From Carboxylicivirga agarovorans (GTDB lineage: Bacteria > Bacteroidota > Bacteroidia > Bacteroidales > Marinilabiliaceae), in NCBI RefSeq assembly GCF_050589845.1, contig NZ_JBNGPA010000006.1, positions 216,322 to 280,321 on the forward strand: a stretch of 64,000 bases of DNA, read 5' to 3'. Each line of letters starts with the position of its first letter. Position 1 is the stretch's first letter. Shown here one piece after another: positions 26,359 to 35,533 of this stretch. The position numbers were made by a program, and so were the translations under genes. The notes beneath the pieces were generated by a model. That model had not been told where the DNA came from. It saw nothing but the letters and a program-made list of their open reading frames with translations, and did no database searches.

Positions 26359-29300
26359 TTAGAAAGTAAGGTTAAGACCTAATGAAACGGTACGTGCATG
26401 AGGGAAAATACCTTCATCAATACCTGAAGAATACTGGTCATAATAACCAATTTCCGGTTCCAAACCTGAATACTTCGTAAAGGTTAATAAGTTCTGACCA
26501 CTTACATAAACGCGACATCTTTCAATACCTGCTTTTTCAGTAAATGTTTGTGGCAAAGTATAGCCTAACTGAATGTTACGCAGGCGCAGGTAACTTCCAT
26601 CCTCCAGATAGCGATCTGACACTCTGAAGTTATCATTTGCATCTGCTCCATTTAAAATAGGAATATCATTACTTGTTCCTTCACCAGACCAACTACCTAG
26701 TATATCACGATACTTATTCGTCGTTTTTCCAGGGTTCATTGTTTCGAAGATCATGAAGTTGTAAATATCGTTACCAACAACTCCTTGCCAGAACATTGAT
26801 AAATCGAAGTTTCGATACTCCATATTAATGTTCATACCAAAAGTAAAATCAGGGTGTGGCGAACCTATAAACGTTCTGTCGGCATCATCAAGCTTCCCAT
26901 CAGGTTGACCTGTTAAATCACCATTCTCATCGTATCCATTAATATCTTTAAAGCGAATATCACCAGGGATAGCATCACCTTGCATAAGGTTACCTTCTGC
27001 ATCGGCATGCGCATTTACCTCATCCCAGTTTTGGAATAAACCATCGGTAACGTATCCGTAGAAAGCACCAATTTCGTGACCAACCTGCGTACGGGTTGAA
27101 TTATCGATACGCACATAACCAGCCGCAATGAAATCTTTACCACCTAAGTTAACCACCTCATTCTTAATACTTGCAATATTGAAGTCAACGTTATATTTGA
27201 ATTGACCTACCTGATTTTTGTGACCCAAAACAAATTCAAAACCTTTATTCTGAACATCACCCACATTTGAATATGGAGAAGTTGTATAACCAATAAAGTT
27301 AGGAATTGGCGCGCGTAACAACATATCCTTCGTATCCTTAACGAAATAGTCAAATGTAGCAGTCAATTTATTATTGAAGAATCCAAGATCTAAACCAACG
27401 TTGGTTGATTCTGTCACCTCCCAGTGAATTTTCTTATTACCAACACCTTCAATAGTTCCACCATAATGCAATAACTGATCAGCATTGTCTTTTCCAAATA
27501 CATAACCATATTGCTGGTTCATACTTACCGTAGGGTCCTCGTATTGGTAAAGATCAATTTTATCATTACCAATTTGTCCCCATCCACCACGAATTTCAAC
27601 TCTTGTTAAGAAACCACCTGTAACAAGCGATTGCATGAAGCCTTCGTTCGATAATTTCCACTTAACAGCGGCGGAAGGGAAGGTACCCCATCTTTTTTCC
27701 GGTCCAAACTTAGACGAACCATCGCGACGAACATTACCGGTAAATAAATACTTATTATCATACGAATATGTCAAACGTCCTAAGTATGAAAACATGGCCC
27801 ACTCAGACTGTAATAATCCGTCCGCTGAAGCCATGCCGTTCTCATCACCAGTTGCAGCACGCAAATATCTCAAATAAGATTCATCACTTGGAATATTATT
27901 TTTGCTAGCTGAAAACCATTCCCATTCACTTTCTTGTGCATCCAAACCAGCCATTATTGAGAATGAGTGTTTCTCAATTTCTTTCATATACGTTAAAGTA
28001 TTAGTCCAATTCCAAGTCAGTGTTCGATCATTTCTTCGAAATACGCTATTAACCAAATTTTGCTCATCTGCTGCATAATTATATGTTGGGTTAAAATTGA
28101 ACCTATCAACAACATTTATATCCATACCATAACTTGTACGAAACACAAGATCATTAATAATTTTATAATCCAAGTAAGCGTTACCGGCTATTCTTAGCTC
28201 GCGTCTTTTGTTGTGAGTATTTGCAATCTGTGCCACCGGATTTTTAACATCGGTATACGGCGATGACATAAATTCACCATCTTCCCCGCGCACCGGTGTG
28301 ATTGGATCTAACTTTAGGGCCGAGTTAACAATACCATTAAAATAATCTCCTTCGTTAATTACCTTACGAGTGGATTCAGAAATTGAAAGATTCTGACCAA
28401 TTTTCAACTTATCAGACACCTGCATTTCAGTGTTAACACGCATTGAATAACGCTTGTAACCTGAACCTTCAATTAAACCATCCTGATTAAAGTAGTTCCC
28501 TGATACAAAAGCTTTCACTTTTTCAGTACCTCCAGAAACTTTCACATTATAATCTTCAATAACAGCACTGCGTGTGATTTCGTCCCACCAATTGGTTGTG
28601 TGTGTTAAATCATCGGCTCCAGGTCTTAGTACTAATTCATCATTACCACCATTAAAATTGGCAATATTAATGACATCATACCATTCTTCAGAATTCAGCA
28701 AATCAGGTTCTTTCCATGCCGTTTGAACACCCCTGTATGCATCAACCTCAACACTAAGCGCTCCTTCTTTGGCTCTTTTTGTGGTAATTAAGATCACACC
28801 ATTGGCACCTCGCGAACCATAAATGGCAGTTGCAGAAGCATCTTTCAACACCTCCATTGACTCAATATCTTTGGAGTTAAGGAATCCAATAGAAGAAACA
28901 GGTAAACCATCAACAACATATAAAGGATCTGAATTACCAACAGTACCGCGACCACGAATAGTCACTGTCATTGGTGATCCTGGCGATCCTGTATCAGAAG
29001 TAATATTTACACCAGCAACTTTACCCTGCATGGCCTGCATGACTGTTGCAGTTGACATTTTCTCCAGTTCTTCAGCTTTTACCGAAGCAACAGCACCTGT
29101 AATATCACTCTTTTTCTGTACACCATAACCAACAGCAACAACCTCATCCAAACCAATATAATCGGGCAACATCGTTACGTTTATAATACTCTGTCCGGCT
29201 ACACTAAATTCCTGAGACTGCATTCCTATAAAAGAAAATTGCAAGGTCTCACTCTCTGATACTTCCAATGAATACTTACCATCAATATCAGTAATTGTAC

Positions 29301-29448
29301 CCTGTGAAGGATTACTTTTAGGAACCACATTTACACCTGGTAATGGCACGTTCTGATCATCAATAACAGTACCAGTTATTGTTTTTTGTGCCTGGCCATA
29401 CATGACCAAAGAACACAATAAAAACAAGCTAAATAATATTCTTTTCAT
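26359..29448 (-). CDS. SusC/RagA-family TonB-linked outer-membrane transporter
   Basis: TonB-dependent outer-membrane importer of 1029 residues. After the signal peptide (MKRILFSLFLLCSLVMYGQAQ) comes a carboxypeptidase-regulatory-like domain (GTVIDDQNVPLPGVNVVPK, about 25-100). The plug follows, with VAVGYGVQKKSDITGAVASV and the SusC signature VLKDASATAIYGSRGANGVI. The rest is a 22-strand barrel ending in ARTVSLGLNLTF. It is paired with susD and cotranscribed with murein-hydrolase genes. Import of muropeptides larger than porin size is the inferred function. Confidence 0.96.
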   Translation of the reverse strand: MKRILFSLFLLCSLVMYGQAQKTITGTVIDDQNVPLPGVNVVPKSNPSQGTITDIDGKYSLEVSESETLQFSFIGMQSQEFSVAGQSIINVTMLPDYIGLDEVVAVGYGVQKKSDITGAVASVKAEELEKMSTATVMQAMQGKVAGVNITSDTGSPGSPMTVTIRGRGTVGNSDPLYVVDGLPVSSIGFLNSKDIESMEVLKDASATAIYGSRGANGVILITTKRAKEGALSVEVDAYRGVQTAWKEPDLLNSEEWYDVINIANFNGGNDELVLRPGADDLTHTTNWWDEITRSAVIEDYNVKVSGGTEKVKAFVSGNYFNQDGLIEGSGYKRYSMRVNTEMQVSDKLKIGQNLSISESTRKVINEGDYFNGIVNSALKLDPITPVRGEDGEFMSSPYTDVKNPVAQIANTHNKRRELRIAGNAYLDYKIINDLVFRTSYGMDINVVDRFNFNPTYNYAADEQNLVNSVFRRNDRTLTWNWTNTLTYMKEIEKHSFSIMAGLDAQESEWEWFSASKNNIPSDESYLRYLRAATGDENGMASADGLLQSEWAMFSYLGRLTYSYDNKYLFTGNVRRDGSSKFGPEKRWGTFPSAAVKWKLSNEGFMQSLVTGGFLTRVEIRGGWGQIGNDKIDLYQYEDPTVSMNQQYGYVFGKDNADQLLHYGGTIEGVGNKKIHWEVTESTNVGLDLGFFNNKLTATFDYFVKDTKDMLLRAPIPNFIGYTTSPYSNVGDVQNKGFEFVLGHKNQVGQFKYNVDFNIASIKNEVVNLGGKDFIAAGYVRIDNSTRTQVGHEIGAFYGYVTDGLFQNWDEVNAHADAEGNLMQGDAIPGDIRFKDINGYDENGDLTGQPDGKLDDADRTFIGSPHPDFTFGMNINMEYRNFDLSMFWQGVVGNDIYNFMIFETMNPGKTTNKYRDILGSWSGEGTSNDIPILNGADANDNFRVSDRYLEDGSYLRLRNIQLGYTLPQTFTEKAGIERCRVYVSGQNLLTFTKYSGLEPEIGYYDQYSSGIDEGIFPHARTVSLGLNLTF

Positions 29449-29463
29449 CGATTTGTTATTTAA

Positions 29464-30651
29464 TTAATTACTTTTCGAAAAATCATAGTTCCATTCTACT
29501 TTTTCGAGAATAGACCAATTATCCATCCAATTACCCCCCATATTACTTCCGGGAATTTTCCAAATGGAAGTTTGAGGACCCGATGCTTTAATAGCTCTGT
29601 TAAGAACATCTACACCAATTGCATCGTCTCCTGTTTTTTCTGCACTGATAATATGAAAAACCGGCTTTTTCGCGCCAAGACTTTCATACTCCTGATTGCC
29701 TGTCGCAATGCTATTCTCTGGGTTTTCCGCCCATTCTCCACCCCACATTTCCATGTACGTCTGTGGCATGTGCGCATCAACATATTTATCAACTATATGA
29801 ATGGCAAAGTTATGGTAGGCAGGGTTGCCCCAGGTTGTGACTATCAAGGGAAATGATTCATCAATAAATCCATCCTTCACAGCCTCCATCATTTGCTCGT
29901 AAAAAGCCATCATCACTTCTTCAAGCTCAACTGTTTTGCCATCGAACTCTGCTTCCAGGTCAATTACATAACCATCATAACCTGATTTAGCAGCCTCATA
30001 AAGGGTGAGCGCTTGCTCTTCCGCATCACCCGGATAGTTATAGGACCAGGCATACACCTCCAGCCCTTTTCTTTGGTAATAGCTTAAAAATGCTTCACCA
30101 TTTGATTCTTCAACATTTGCGGCTTCAGACCATGTATTACGTCCATCACCAACTTTGATAAATACTCTTTTAACTCCCAAAGGATAAATTTTATCAACCA
30201 CTTCCATGTGAGACTTAAAACCGGTTTCTTCCAGGTACCAAATCCAAAGTCCCAGTTTATTGGTCGTTGATTCAGAATTAAAAGCTGTTGCTTTTCTTTT
30301 AATAACAGTAACAGGAATACTGTAATCAGCCAACACAGCGTCATCATTGTTCAATGCCTTCAACACCAGGTTTCTTTTACCGGCTGAACTTAACTGTATT
30401 TTGATTTCAAAATTACTTCCTGCTACTTGCTGGTTCAACACCTCTTGTTCTCCATCGTATAAAACAACCGACGTAATAGCATCACCAACAATTTTACCCC
30501 CAAGCTGAAATACTTCATCTTGCAGAATTTTCTCTACAAATTCAAGTTTTGCGAGGGCAGCCTTTGCAACAAACTCATCATCATCAGAGCCATCACATGC
30601 CACAAAGCATGTAATAATTAGCAGAATATATGGTAATAGATAGTTCTTCAT
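29464..30651 (-). CDS. Lipoprotein with TIM-barrel-like domain, possibly a muramidase-like glycosidase
   Basis: A 395-residue lipoprotein (signal ending FVAC, Cys19). Residues about 35-120 form an Ig-like beta domain. Residues 130-390 look like a TIM barrel (LGLWIWYLEE, RVFIKVGDGRN, LEVYAWSYNYPG, GYVIDLEAEFDG, LIVTTWGNPAYH, AHMPQTYMEMWGGEW, TSIWKIPGS). The DLEAE acidic cluster (Asp231, Glu233, Glu235) at the end of a strand and the late IWKIPG resemble, loosely, the DxE and WQY features of GH25 lysozymes. No family is recognised with confidence. It lies between the C39-like gene and susC in the murein operon. Confidence 0.6.
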   Translation of the reverse strand: MKNYLLPYILLIITCFVACDGSDDDEFVAKAALAKLEFVEKILQDEVFQLGGKIVGDAITSVVLYDGEQEVLNQQVAGSNFEIKIQLSSAGKRNLVLKALNNDDAVLADYSIPVTVIKRKATAFNSESTTNKLGLWIWYLEETGFKSHMEVVDKIYPLGVKRVFIKVGDGRNTWSEAANVEESNGEAFLSYYQRKGLEVYAWSYNYPGDAEEQALTLYEAAKSGYDGYVIDLEAEFDGKTVELEEVMMAFYEQMMEAVKDGFIDESFPLIVTTWGNPAYHNFAIHIVDKYVDAHMPQTYMEMWGGEWAENPENSIATGNQEYESLGAKKPVFHIISAEKTGDDAIGVDVLNRAIKASGPQTSIWKIPGSNMGGNWMDNWSILEKVEWNYDFSKSN

Positions 30652-30662
30652 TTATGAATTAC

Positions 30663-31745
30663 TTATTCTGCATCAACAGGAATATGAAGACCTACGCTTC
30701 CATCTTCACCAATTGCAGCGTAAACTTTTTCTCTTGGATAGCTTACATATTCGCCAGCTGTTTCAGATTTTGCGTATTCTCCACCAACTGCAAGATCCCA
30801 CTTACCAGCTGGATCACAAACAAGGAAAGAGCGATCATTGCGTCCAACCAAAACAATCTGATGCTGGAAAGTCGCATCTTTCATAAAGTCACCATGCACG
30901 ATAACAGGCTGACCACTTTCTATGGCTGCATCAATCTCGGCATATGTTCCATTTGCTTTACTGTCCAAAGTTTTAGGACCGCCATAATAAGGAGATTCAT
31001 TAATGTACACACGGTGTAAATTATCAACATTATTAGCAATAATCTTCGGCCATACACTAACATAATAAGAAGCTACCCAATCAGGATCATGCGCATTAAT
31101 GTCACCACCCAGTTCACCCTGGAAATTAGCATTTGAAGGGTCAAAACCGTAAAAATTCATCACACTGGTTAAAGCAGAGTAGCCAGCTGAAGCATCAGCA
31201 TCATAAGACATCTCCGCATCTGCATATGTATTATTATACATATAGAAGTATGGGATACCTTCGATTGTAAAAGGAAAATACTCACGAACAGGCACTGTTA
31301 ACACCTCTCTTGACTGATTAATACCTTTCTCAGTAGTTAAGTCAGCAGTTAAATTAAGCTTCTTATTGGCAAATCTAACCTCTTCAATAAGGTACTCAGT
31401 CTCTACATAATACTGTAATTGTTCTTCCATGTAGCTAAAGTCAGATGGTGAGAACTCTTTCTCTACCTGACGTTCACCAACCTCACCAGTTACAGGATCG
31501 ATCACCGCACTATACAATACAATTTTTTGAACCTCATTGCCTTCAAATTGCTTAAACCGAAGTCTGATCTCCAGCTCCGCCCCTTCGACATAAGCTTTTT
31601 CGTAGCCATTACCGTCAAAATCCGTAGCCGGCATCCAGCTTACAGGTGTTGTTCCATAGTTGCTATCAACATCATCTTCGCAGCCTTGAAAAACGACTAA
31701 CGAAAAGATCGCTAACAAACTTAAAAACCAAACATTTTTTTTCAT
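30663..31745 (-). CDS. Lipoprotein with C39-like papain-fold domain lacking the catalytic Cys
   Basis: A 360-residue lipoprotein (MKKNVWFLSLLAIFSLVVFQGCED, Cys22) with an N-terminal beta domain and a C-terminal C39-like domain from about residue 160. Where C39 peptidases have S/Q-C-G-P before the helix TSLxMVLNYYG, this protein has ASAGYSALTSVMNFYG (Ala187 at the Cys position). The later FQHQIVLVGRNDRSFLVCDP keeps the His295 and Asp311 of the triad. A peptide-binding but non-cleaving role is inferred. It lies 37 bases downstream of the M23 gene in the same operon. Confidence 0.65.
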   Translation of the reverse strand: MKKNVWFLSLLAIFSLVVFQGCEDDVDSNYGTTPVSWMPATDFDGNGYEKAYVEGAELEIRLRFKQFEGNEVQKIVLYSAVIDPVTGEVGERQVEKEFSPSDFSYMEEQLQYYVETEYLIEEVRFANKKLNLTADLTTEKGINQSREVLTVPVREYFPFTIEGIPYFYMYNNTYADAEMSYDADASAGYSALTSVMNFYGFDPSNANFQGELGGDINAHDPDWVASYYVSVWPKIIANNVDNLHRVYINESPYYGGPKTLDSKANGTYAEIDAAIESGQPVIVHGDFMKDATFQHQIVLVGRNDRSFLVCDPAGKWDLAVGGEYAKSETAGEYVSYPREKVYAAIGEDGSVGLHIPVDAE

Positions 31746-31782
31746 AGATACTTACTTTTAATTTGATTAATTGGATTAATAT

Positions 31783-32691
31783 TTAACTCACTATTTTCTT
31801 AGAAAAACTTATCTTCTCTGTAATGATCCTGCAGATGATCAATTGTGAACCAGACGAATAGGGTATTTGCTGTTCTCCATACCTATTAGCACCCAAATCA
31901 TTTACCTCCTCCAGTTTCCGGCCTAATGCGTCGTACAGTTCTATACTTATAATTTGCCCAAGCGAGTGACTGGTGGGCATCTTCACCTTTATTATTTCAT
32001 TGTGTCTGTCGTGACACACGACTACTTTAGCTGTATCTTCAGCCAGCTCGTCATCAATACCGGTTCGTTGATTATAGTTCAGTTGATTAGGATTATACAC
32101 GTAATCGAAATTTTGAGACATGCCGCAGGGATCGAACATATCCCGCCTGGTTCCCAATTCAAAGTGCAGGTGACGTACTTCGCTACGACCTGAATTTCCC
32201 ATTTGCCCGACTATCTGTTCGGCATAAAGCTCGTCGCCAACTTTTACAGTGATCGAATTCTTTTTTAAATGGGCATAGCGTGTATAAACAGAGCCATGCT
32301 TAACCACCACATGATTACCCCAGCCGGCTCCACACTCTCGATTGTAGTTATTGTGTTTAAACTGGCTGCTTTCAGGACATCCTTCGCGCACATAAACCAC
32401 TTGTCCGGCAGCTGCCGTATGGATATAAACATGCTCTTTTGATGTATCTTCATGCACGTAATCCATGCCTTCATGAGAAGCTTTATTACCAGGAGTACCG
32501 CTAAAGGACACTAACCGGGTGTAATTAGAAGGAAAAAACCAATCAGTATCATTCACATCAGCAGGCAGTTCACCACCTGTCATTTGAGCGGGTCCGGGAT
32601 CTTCAACCGATGATACCACCCTATCGCATTGTCCGTATATAGCGGGCAAAAACACAAAGCTTACCAGTATTATGCTGATTACATGTTTCAT
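31783..32691 (-). CDS. Secreted M23-family endopeptidase with type IX sorting domain
   Basis: A zinc metallopeptidase of the lysostaphin/M23 type that cuts murein cross-bridges or stem peptides. The 302 residues have a signal peptide to about residue 20. The metal ligands lie in ASHEGMDYVHE (His73, Asp77) and RHLHFELG (His174, His176), with His141 in RYAHLKKNS. The C-terminal 70 residues (IISIELYDALGRKLEEVND...ISFSKKIVS) match a Por-type (T9SS type A) sorting domain, predicting export across the outer membrane. The gene overlaps the upstream D-lactate dehydrogenase-type gene by 4 bases. Confidence 0.9.
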   Translation of the reverse strand: MKHVISIILVSFVFLPAIYGQCDRVVSSVEDPGPAQMTGGELPADVNDTDWFFPSNYTRLVSFSGTPGNKASHEGMDYVHEDTSKEHVYIHTAAAGQVVYVREGCPESSQFKHNNYNRECGAGWGNHVVVKHGSVYTRYAHLKKNSITVKVGDELYAEQIVGQMGNSGRSEVRHLHFELGTRRDMFDPCGMSQNFDYVYNPNQLNYNQRTGIDDELAEDTAKVVVCHDRHNEIIKVKMPTSHSLGQIISIELYDALGRKLEEVNDLGANRYGEQQIPYSSGSQLIICRIITEKISFSKKIVS

Positions 32692-35522
32692 GATCGTTTT
32701 TCTAATGCGTTTGTTGCTTTATCAACCAGGTAAAGAATCGATTGATAGTTTATTCCACTGTGCAAAGACAGACCGATTTCGCAGGTGCGACTGGTGCTGT
32801 ATCCTGCTACAGCCCGTTCAGGCACTTCATCCTTTAAATACCTCAATGCACTTTTATTCAATTCGGGCAGGTTAAAACCCTTATCACCAGCCCAACCACA
32901 ACAACCTGTCTTTTCAGGTTTGATAACTTCCGCGGCACAAAGGCGTGCCAACTCAAGGAGCTTATTATCCAGCCCCATTTTTGTCGAACTGCATGTAGCG
33001 TGCACCATCACTGTCTCATCCTGAATCTCAAATTGCAGGTAGTCCTTCAAATAGACCAGGGTAAAATCAATTGGCTCCATTAAATTCAGTCGTTCATCCA
33101 TCAACTCTTTCATGCGCAATAAGCAGGGGCTCATATCACATAACACAGGATAACGACCATTATCAGTAGCCAATAAAAGAGCTGCTTCCAGCTCCTTAAG
33201 CTTGTTCATTCCCTGACCTTTAAAACCTTTGCTATCGAATGACATTCCACAACAAAGGTTCGTCAGGTTCTCAGGATAAATTATTTCATAACCGGCCTTA
33301 TTGACCAGCTTCTTTGTTACTGCCGTTAATGCCTCCTTTGATTGTGTATCGGCATCATTACCCATCATGCGATTGATACACGCCGGGAAATACACAACCT
33401 TTCTGTCAGAACGAACATCAGATTCCGTATTCACTTTCTTTGCACCCAAAGGCATGTGTTTATTCCACAATGGAATGCTTCGACCAGAAGCCCTATGTAC
33501 AAATGAGCCGCCTTTTTCCATTAACTTCTCAGGCAACACGCGCTGCAGGCCTCCCACAAAAGATAAAGCCCCACGGGCAACACCATTGAACGCAGCATAA
33601 TTACCGGCAATAAAGTCAGCTGTTGCCATGGCCAGGCTTCCTTTATTCTCAAAGCGCAGATCTTTGATCAGCTTTCCTGTATTGATGCCAACAGGGCAAT
33701 TCAATGCACATAATCCATCGGTTGCACAACTTTCATCACCTTTATAAGCAAAGGCTTTTGCCAGCTTCTTATATTCTTTATGAGAATCCACCTCACCGGA
33801 TTCCAGCGCCCTGTATACGGTTATGCGCTGACGCGGTGTTAAGGTTAAATCACGTGAGGGACAATTACTTTCGCAAAAACCACACTCTATACAGTTATCC
33901 ACAACAGGATGAGCTTCAGGAAGTGGTTTTATATTTTTAGTATAAACCTCAGCATCGTCATTAAGCAATACACCCGGATTTAAAATACCAGTCGGGTCAA
34001 CTGCTTTTTTCAGCTGCTTCATCAGCTTATAGACCTCAGAACCCCACTCATACTCAACAAAAGGAGCCATGTTGCGCCCCGTACCATGCTCAGCCTTTAA
34101 GCTGCCGTTGAAACGGTTAACAACCAAATCGGCCAAACTATGCATAAAAGCTTTGTAGTTATCCATCTGCCACGACAATTTAAAGTCGGGCATAATCAAG
34201 AAATGGATATTACCATCCAGGAGATGTCCCCAGGTTACTGAGCCATGATAGTTGTGTTTATCCAGTAAAACCTGTAATTCAGGCAGGGCCTCATCCAGAA
34301 CCTCACCAGGAAATGCCACATCTTCAATGATACAAGTAGTCCCTCCGGGCCTTGTGGCAGCTGCCGATGTAAACAATCCTTTCCGGACCTTCCAGTAGGT
34401 GTTGTAATCCTTTTCATTATCGGTAAAAACAATGGGAAATAAGGTTTCAACTTCACTTAACTTCTCAACAATTTCCTGTTGTTGCCTATGCAATTCTTCA
34501 GCCGTATGAGCAGCTGTTTCAACAAGCAATGCAGCGGTACCCAGAGGCAATTCTTTTAAAAATGCCGGTAAACCTTCAACATCCTCTACTGCACGTAATG
34601 CATTTCTGTCCATTAATTCAGCCGCACTTACTTTGCACGAGCGTAATGGCATGATACACCTGGCTGCATCTTTGATGGAAGGTAAAAATATTAATGCACA
34701 GGTTCTGTTGGCGGGATCCTCTATGGTATTCATTGTAACCTCAGAAATAAATCCCAGGGTACCTTCCGATCCAACCATCAGGTGCATTAAAATATCTATT
34801 GGGTCTTCGAAATCCATCAATGAATTCATTCCGTACCCTGTCGTATTCTTTAATTGATATTTAGAACTTATTTTATCCGATACACTCTCTGTATTAAGTA
34901 TAAGTTCACGAATACTACTTAACTCTTTCAATAGAGCTGTATGGCTTTGAGCAAAAGCTTCACGGCTCTTATCATCATTGGTCACAAGCAAAGTGCCATC
35001 GCTCATGACAAGGCGCATGGCTTCAATTGTATTGTAACTGTTGGTTACGATCCCATAGCTGGCTCCACTGGCATTATTGGCAACAATACCACCAATTTTG
35101 GCTGCATTAATGGAAGCCGGACTAGGACCTATCTTATAACCGTATTTAGCCAGTTGCCGATTGGCGAATCCTCCGCGAACGCCTGGCTGTAGTTTTATTT
35201 TCCTACCCTCATCGAGTATTTGGTACCGATTGAATTCCGGTCCTATCTCGATCAAGACCGAATCGGAAATAGTCTGGCCCGACAAACTCGTTCCACCAGC
35301 CTTAAAAGTGACAGCAACAGATAAACGATGAGCCAGGCTTACAACCTTCTGCAATTCCTCTTCATTGTTAACCTGCACAACCAACTGAGGTATCAATCGA
35401 TAAAAACCGGCATCTGTTCCTTTGGCGAACCTATCGATGTATTCAGCGTACACCTGCTGTCCCGGCAATATAGCTTTTACCTCTTTTCTGAAATCAGATA
35501 TGTTATTCTTTCCTGCCATCAC
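32688..35522 (-). CDS. FAD- and Fe-S-dependent D-lactate dehydrogenase-type oxidoreductase
   Basis: A 944-residue GlcD-GlcF-type fusion. The FAD-binding domain is at about 35-220 (VAVTFKAGGTSLSGQ, GGIVANNASGASYG) and an FAD-oxidase C-terminal domain at about 240-530. A 2[4Fe-4S] module follows (CIECGFCESNCP, CATDGLCALNCPVG), then two CCG domains (NLCCGMSFDSKG, TGCCGWAGDKGF). This build is used by quinone- or electron-carrier-linked D-2-hydroxyacid dehydrogenases. D-lactate is the product of MurQ in this locus, so D-lactate oxidation is the natural inference. Glycolate or another 2-hydroxyacid is possible. It has no signal peptide. Confidence 0.88.
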   Translation of the reverse strand: MMAGKNNISDFRKEVKAILPGQQVYAEYIDRFAKGTDAGFYRLIPQLVVQVNNEEELQKVVSLAHRLSVAVTFKAGGTSLSGQTISDSVLIEIGPEFNRYQILDEGRKIKLQPGVRGGFANRQLAKYGYKIGPSPASINAAKIGGIVANNASGASYGIVTNSYNTIEAMRLVMSDGTLLVTNDDKSREAFAQSHTALLKELSSIRELILNTESVSDKISSKYQLKNTTGYGMNSLMDFEDPIDILMHLMVGSEGTLGFISEVTMNTIEDPANRTCALIFLPSIKDAARCIMPLRSCKVSAAELMDRNALRAVEDVEGLPAFLKELPLGTAALLVETAAHTAEELHRQQQEIVEKLSEVETLFPIVFTDNEKDYNTYWKVRKGLFTSAAATRPGGTTCIIEDVAFPGEVLDEALPELQVLLDKHNYHGSVTWGHLLDGNIHFLIMPDFKLSWQMDNYKAFMHSLADLVVNRFNGSLKAEHGTGRNMAPFVEYEWGSEVYKLMKQLKKAVDPTGILNPGVLLNDDAEVYTKNIKPLPEAHPVVDNCIECGFCESNCPSRDLTLTPRQRITVYRALESGEVDSHKEYKKLAKAFAYKGDESCATDGLCALNCPVGINTGKLIKDLRFENKGSLAMATADFIAGNYAAFNGVARGALSFVGGLQRVLPEKLMEKGGSFVHRASGRSIPLWNKHMPLGAKKVNTESDVRSDRKVVYFPACINRMMGNDADTQSKEALTAVTKKLVNKAGYEIIYPENLTNLCCGMSFDSKGFKGQGMNKLKELEAALLLATDNGRYPVLCDMSPCLLRMKELMDERLNLMEPIDFTLVYLKDYLQFEIQDETVMVHATCSSTKMGLDNKLLELARLCAAEVIKPEKTGCCGWAGDKGFNLPELNKSALRYLKDEVPERAVAGYSTSRTCEIGLSLHSGINYQSILYLVDKATNALEKRS

Positions 35523-35533
35523 TCAACTATCCA

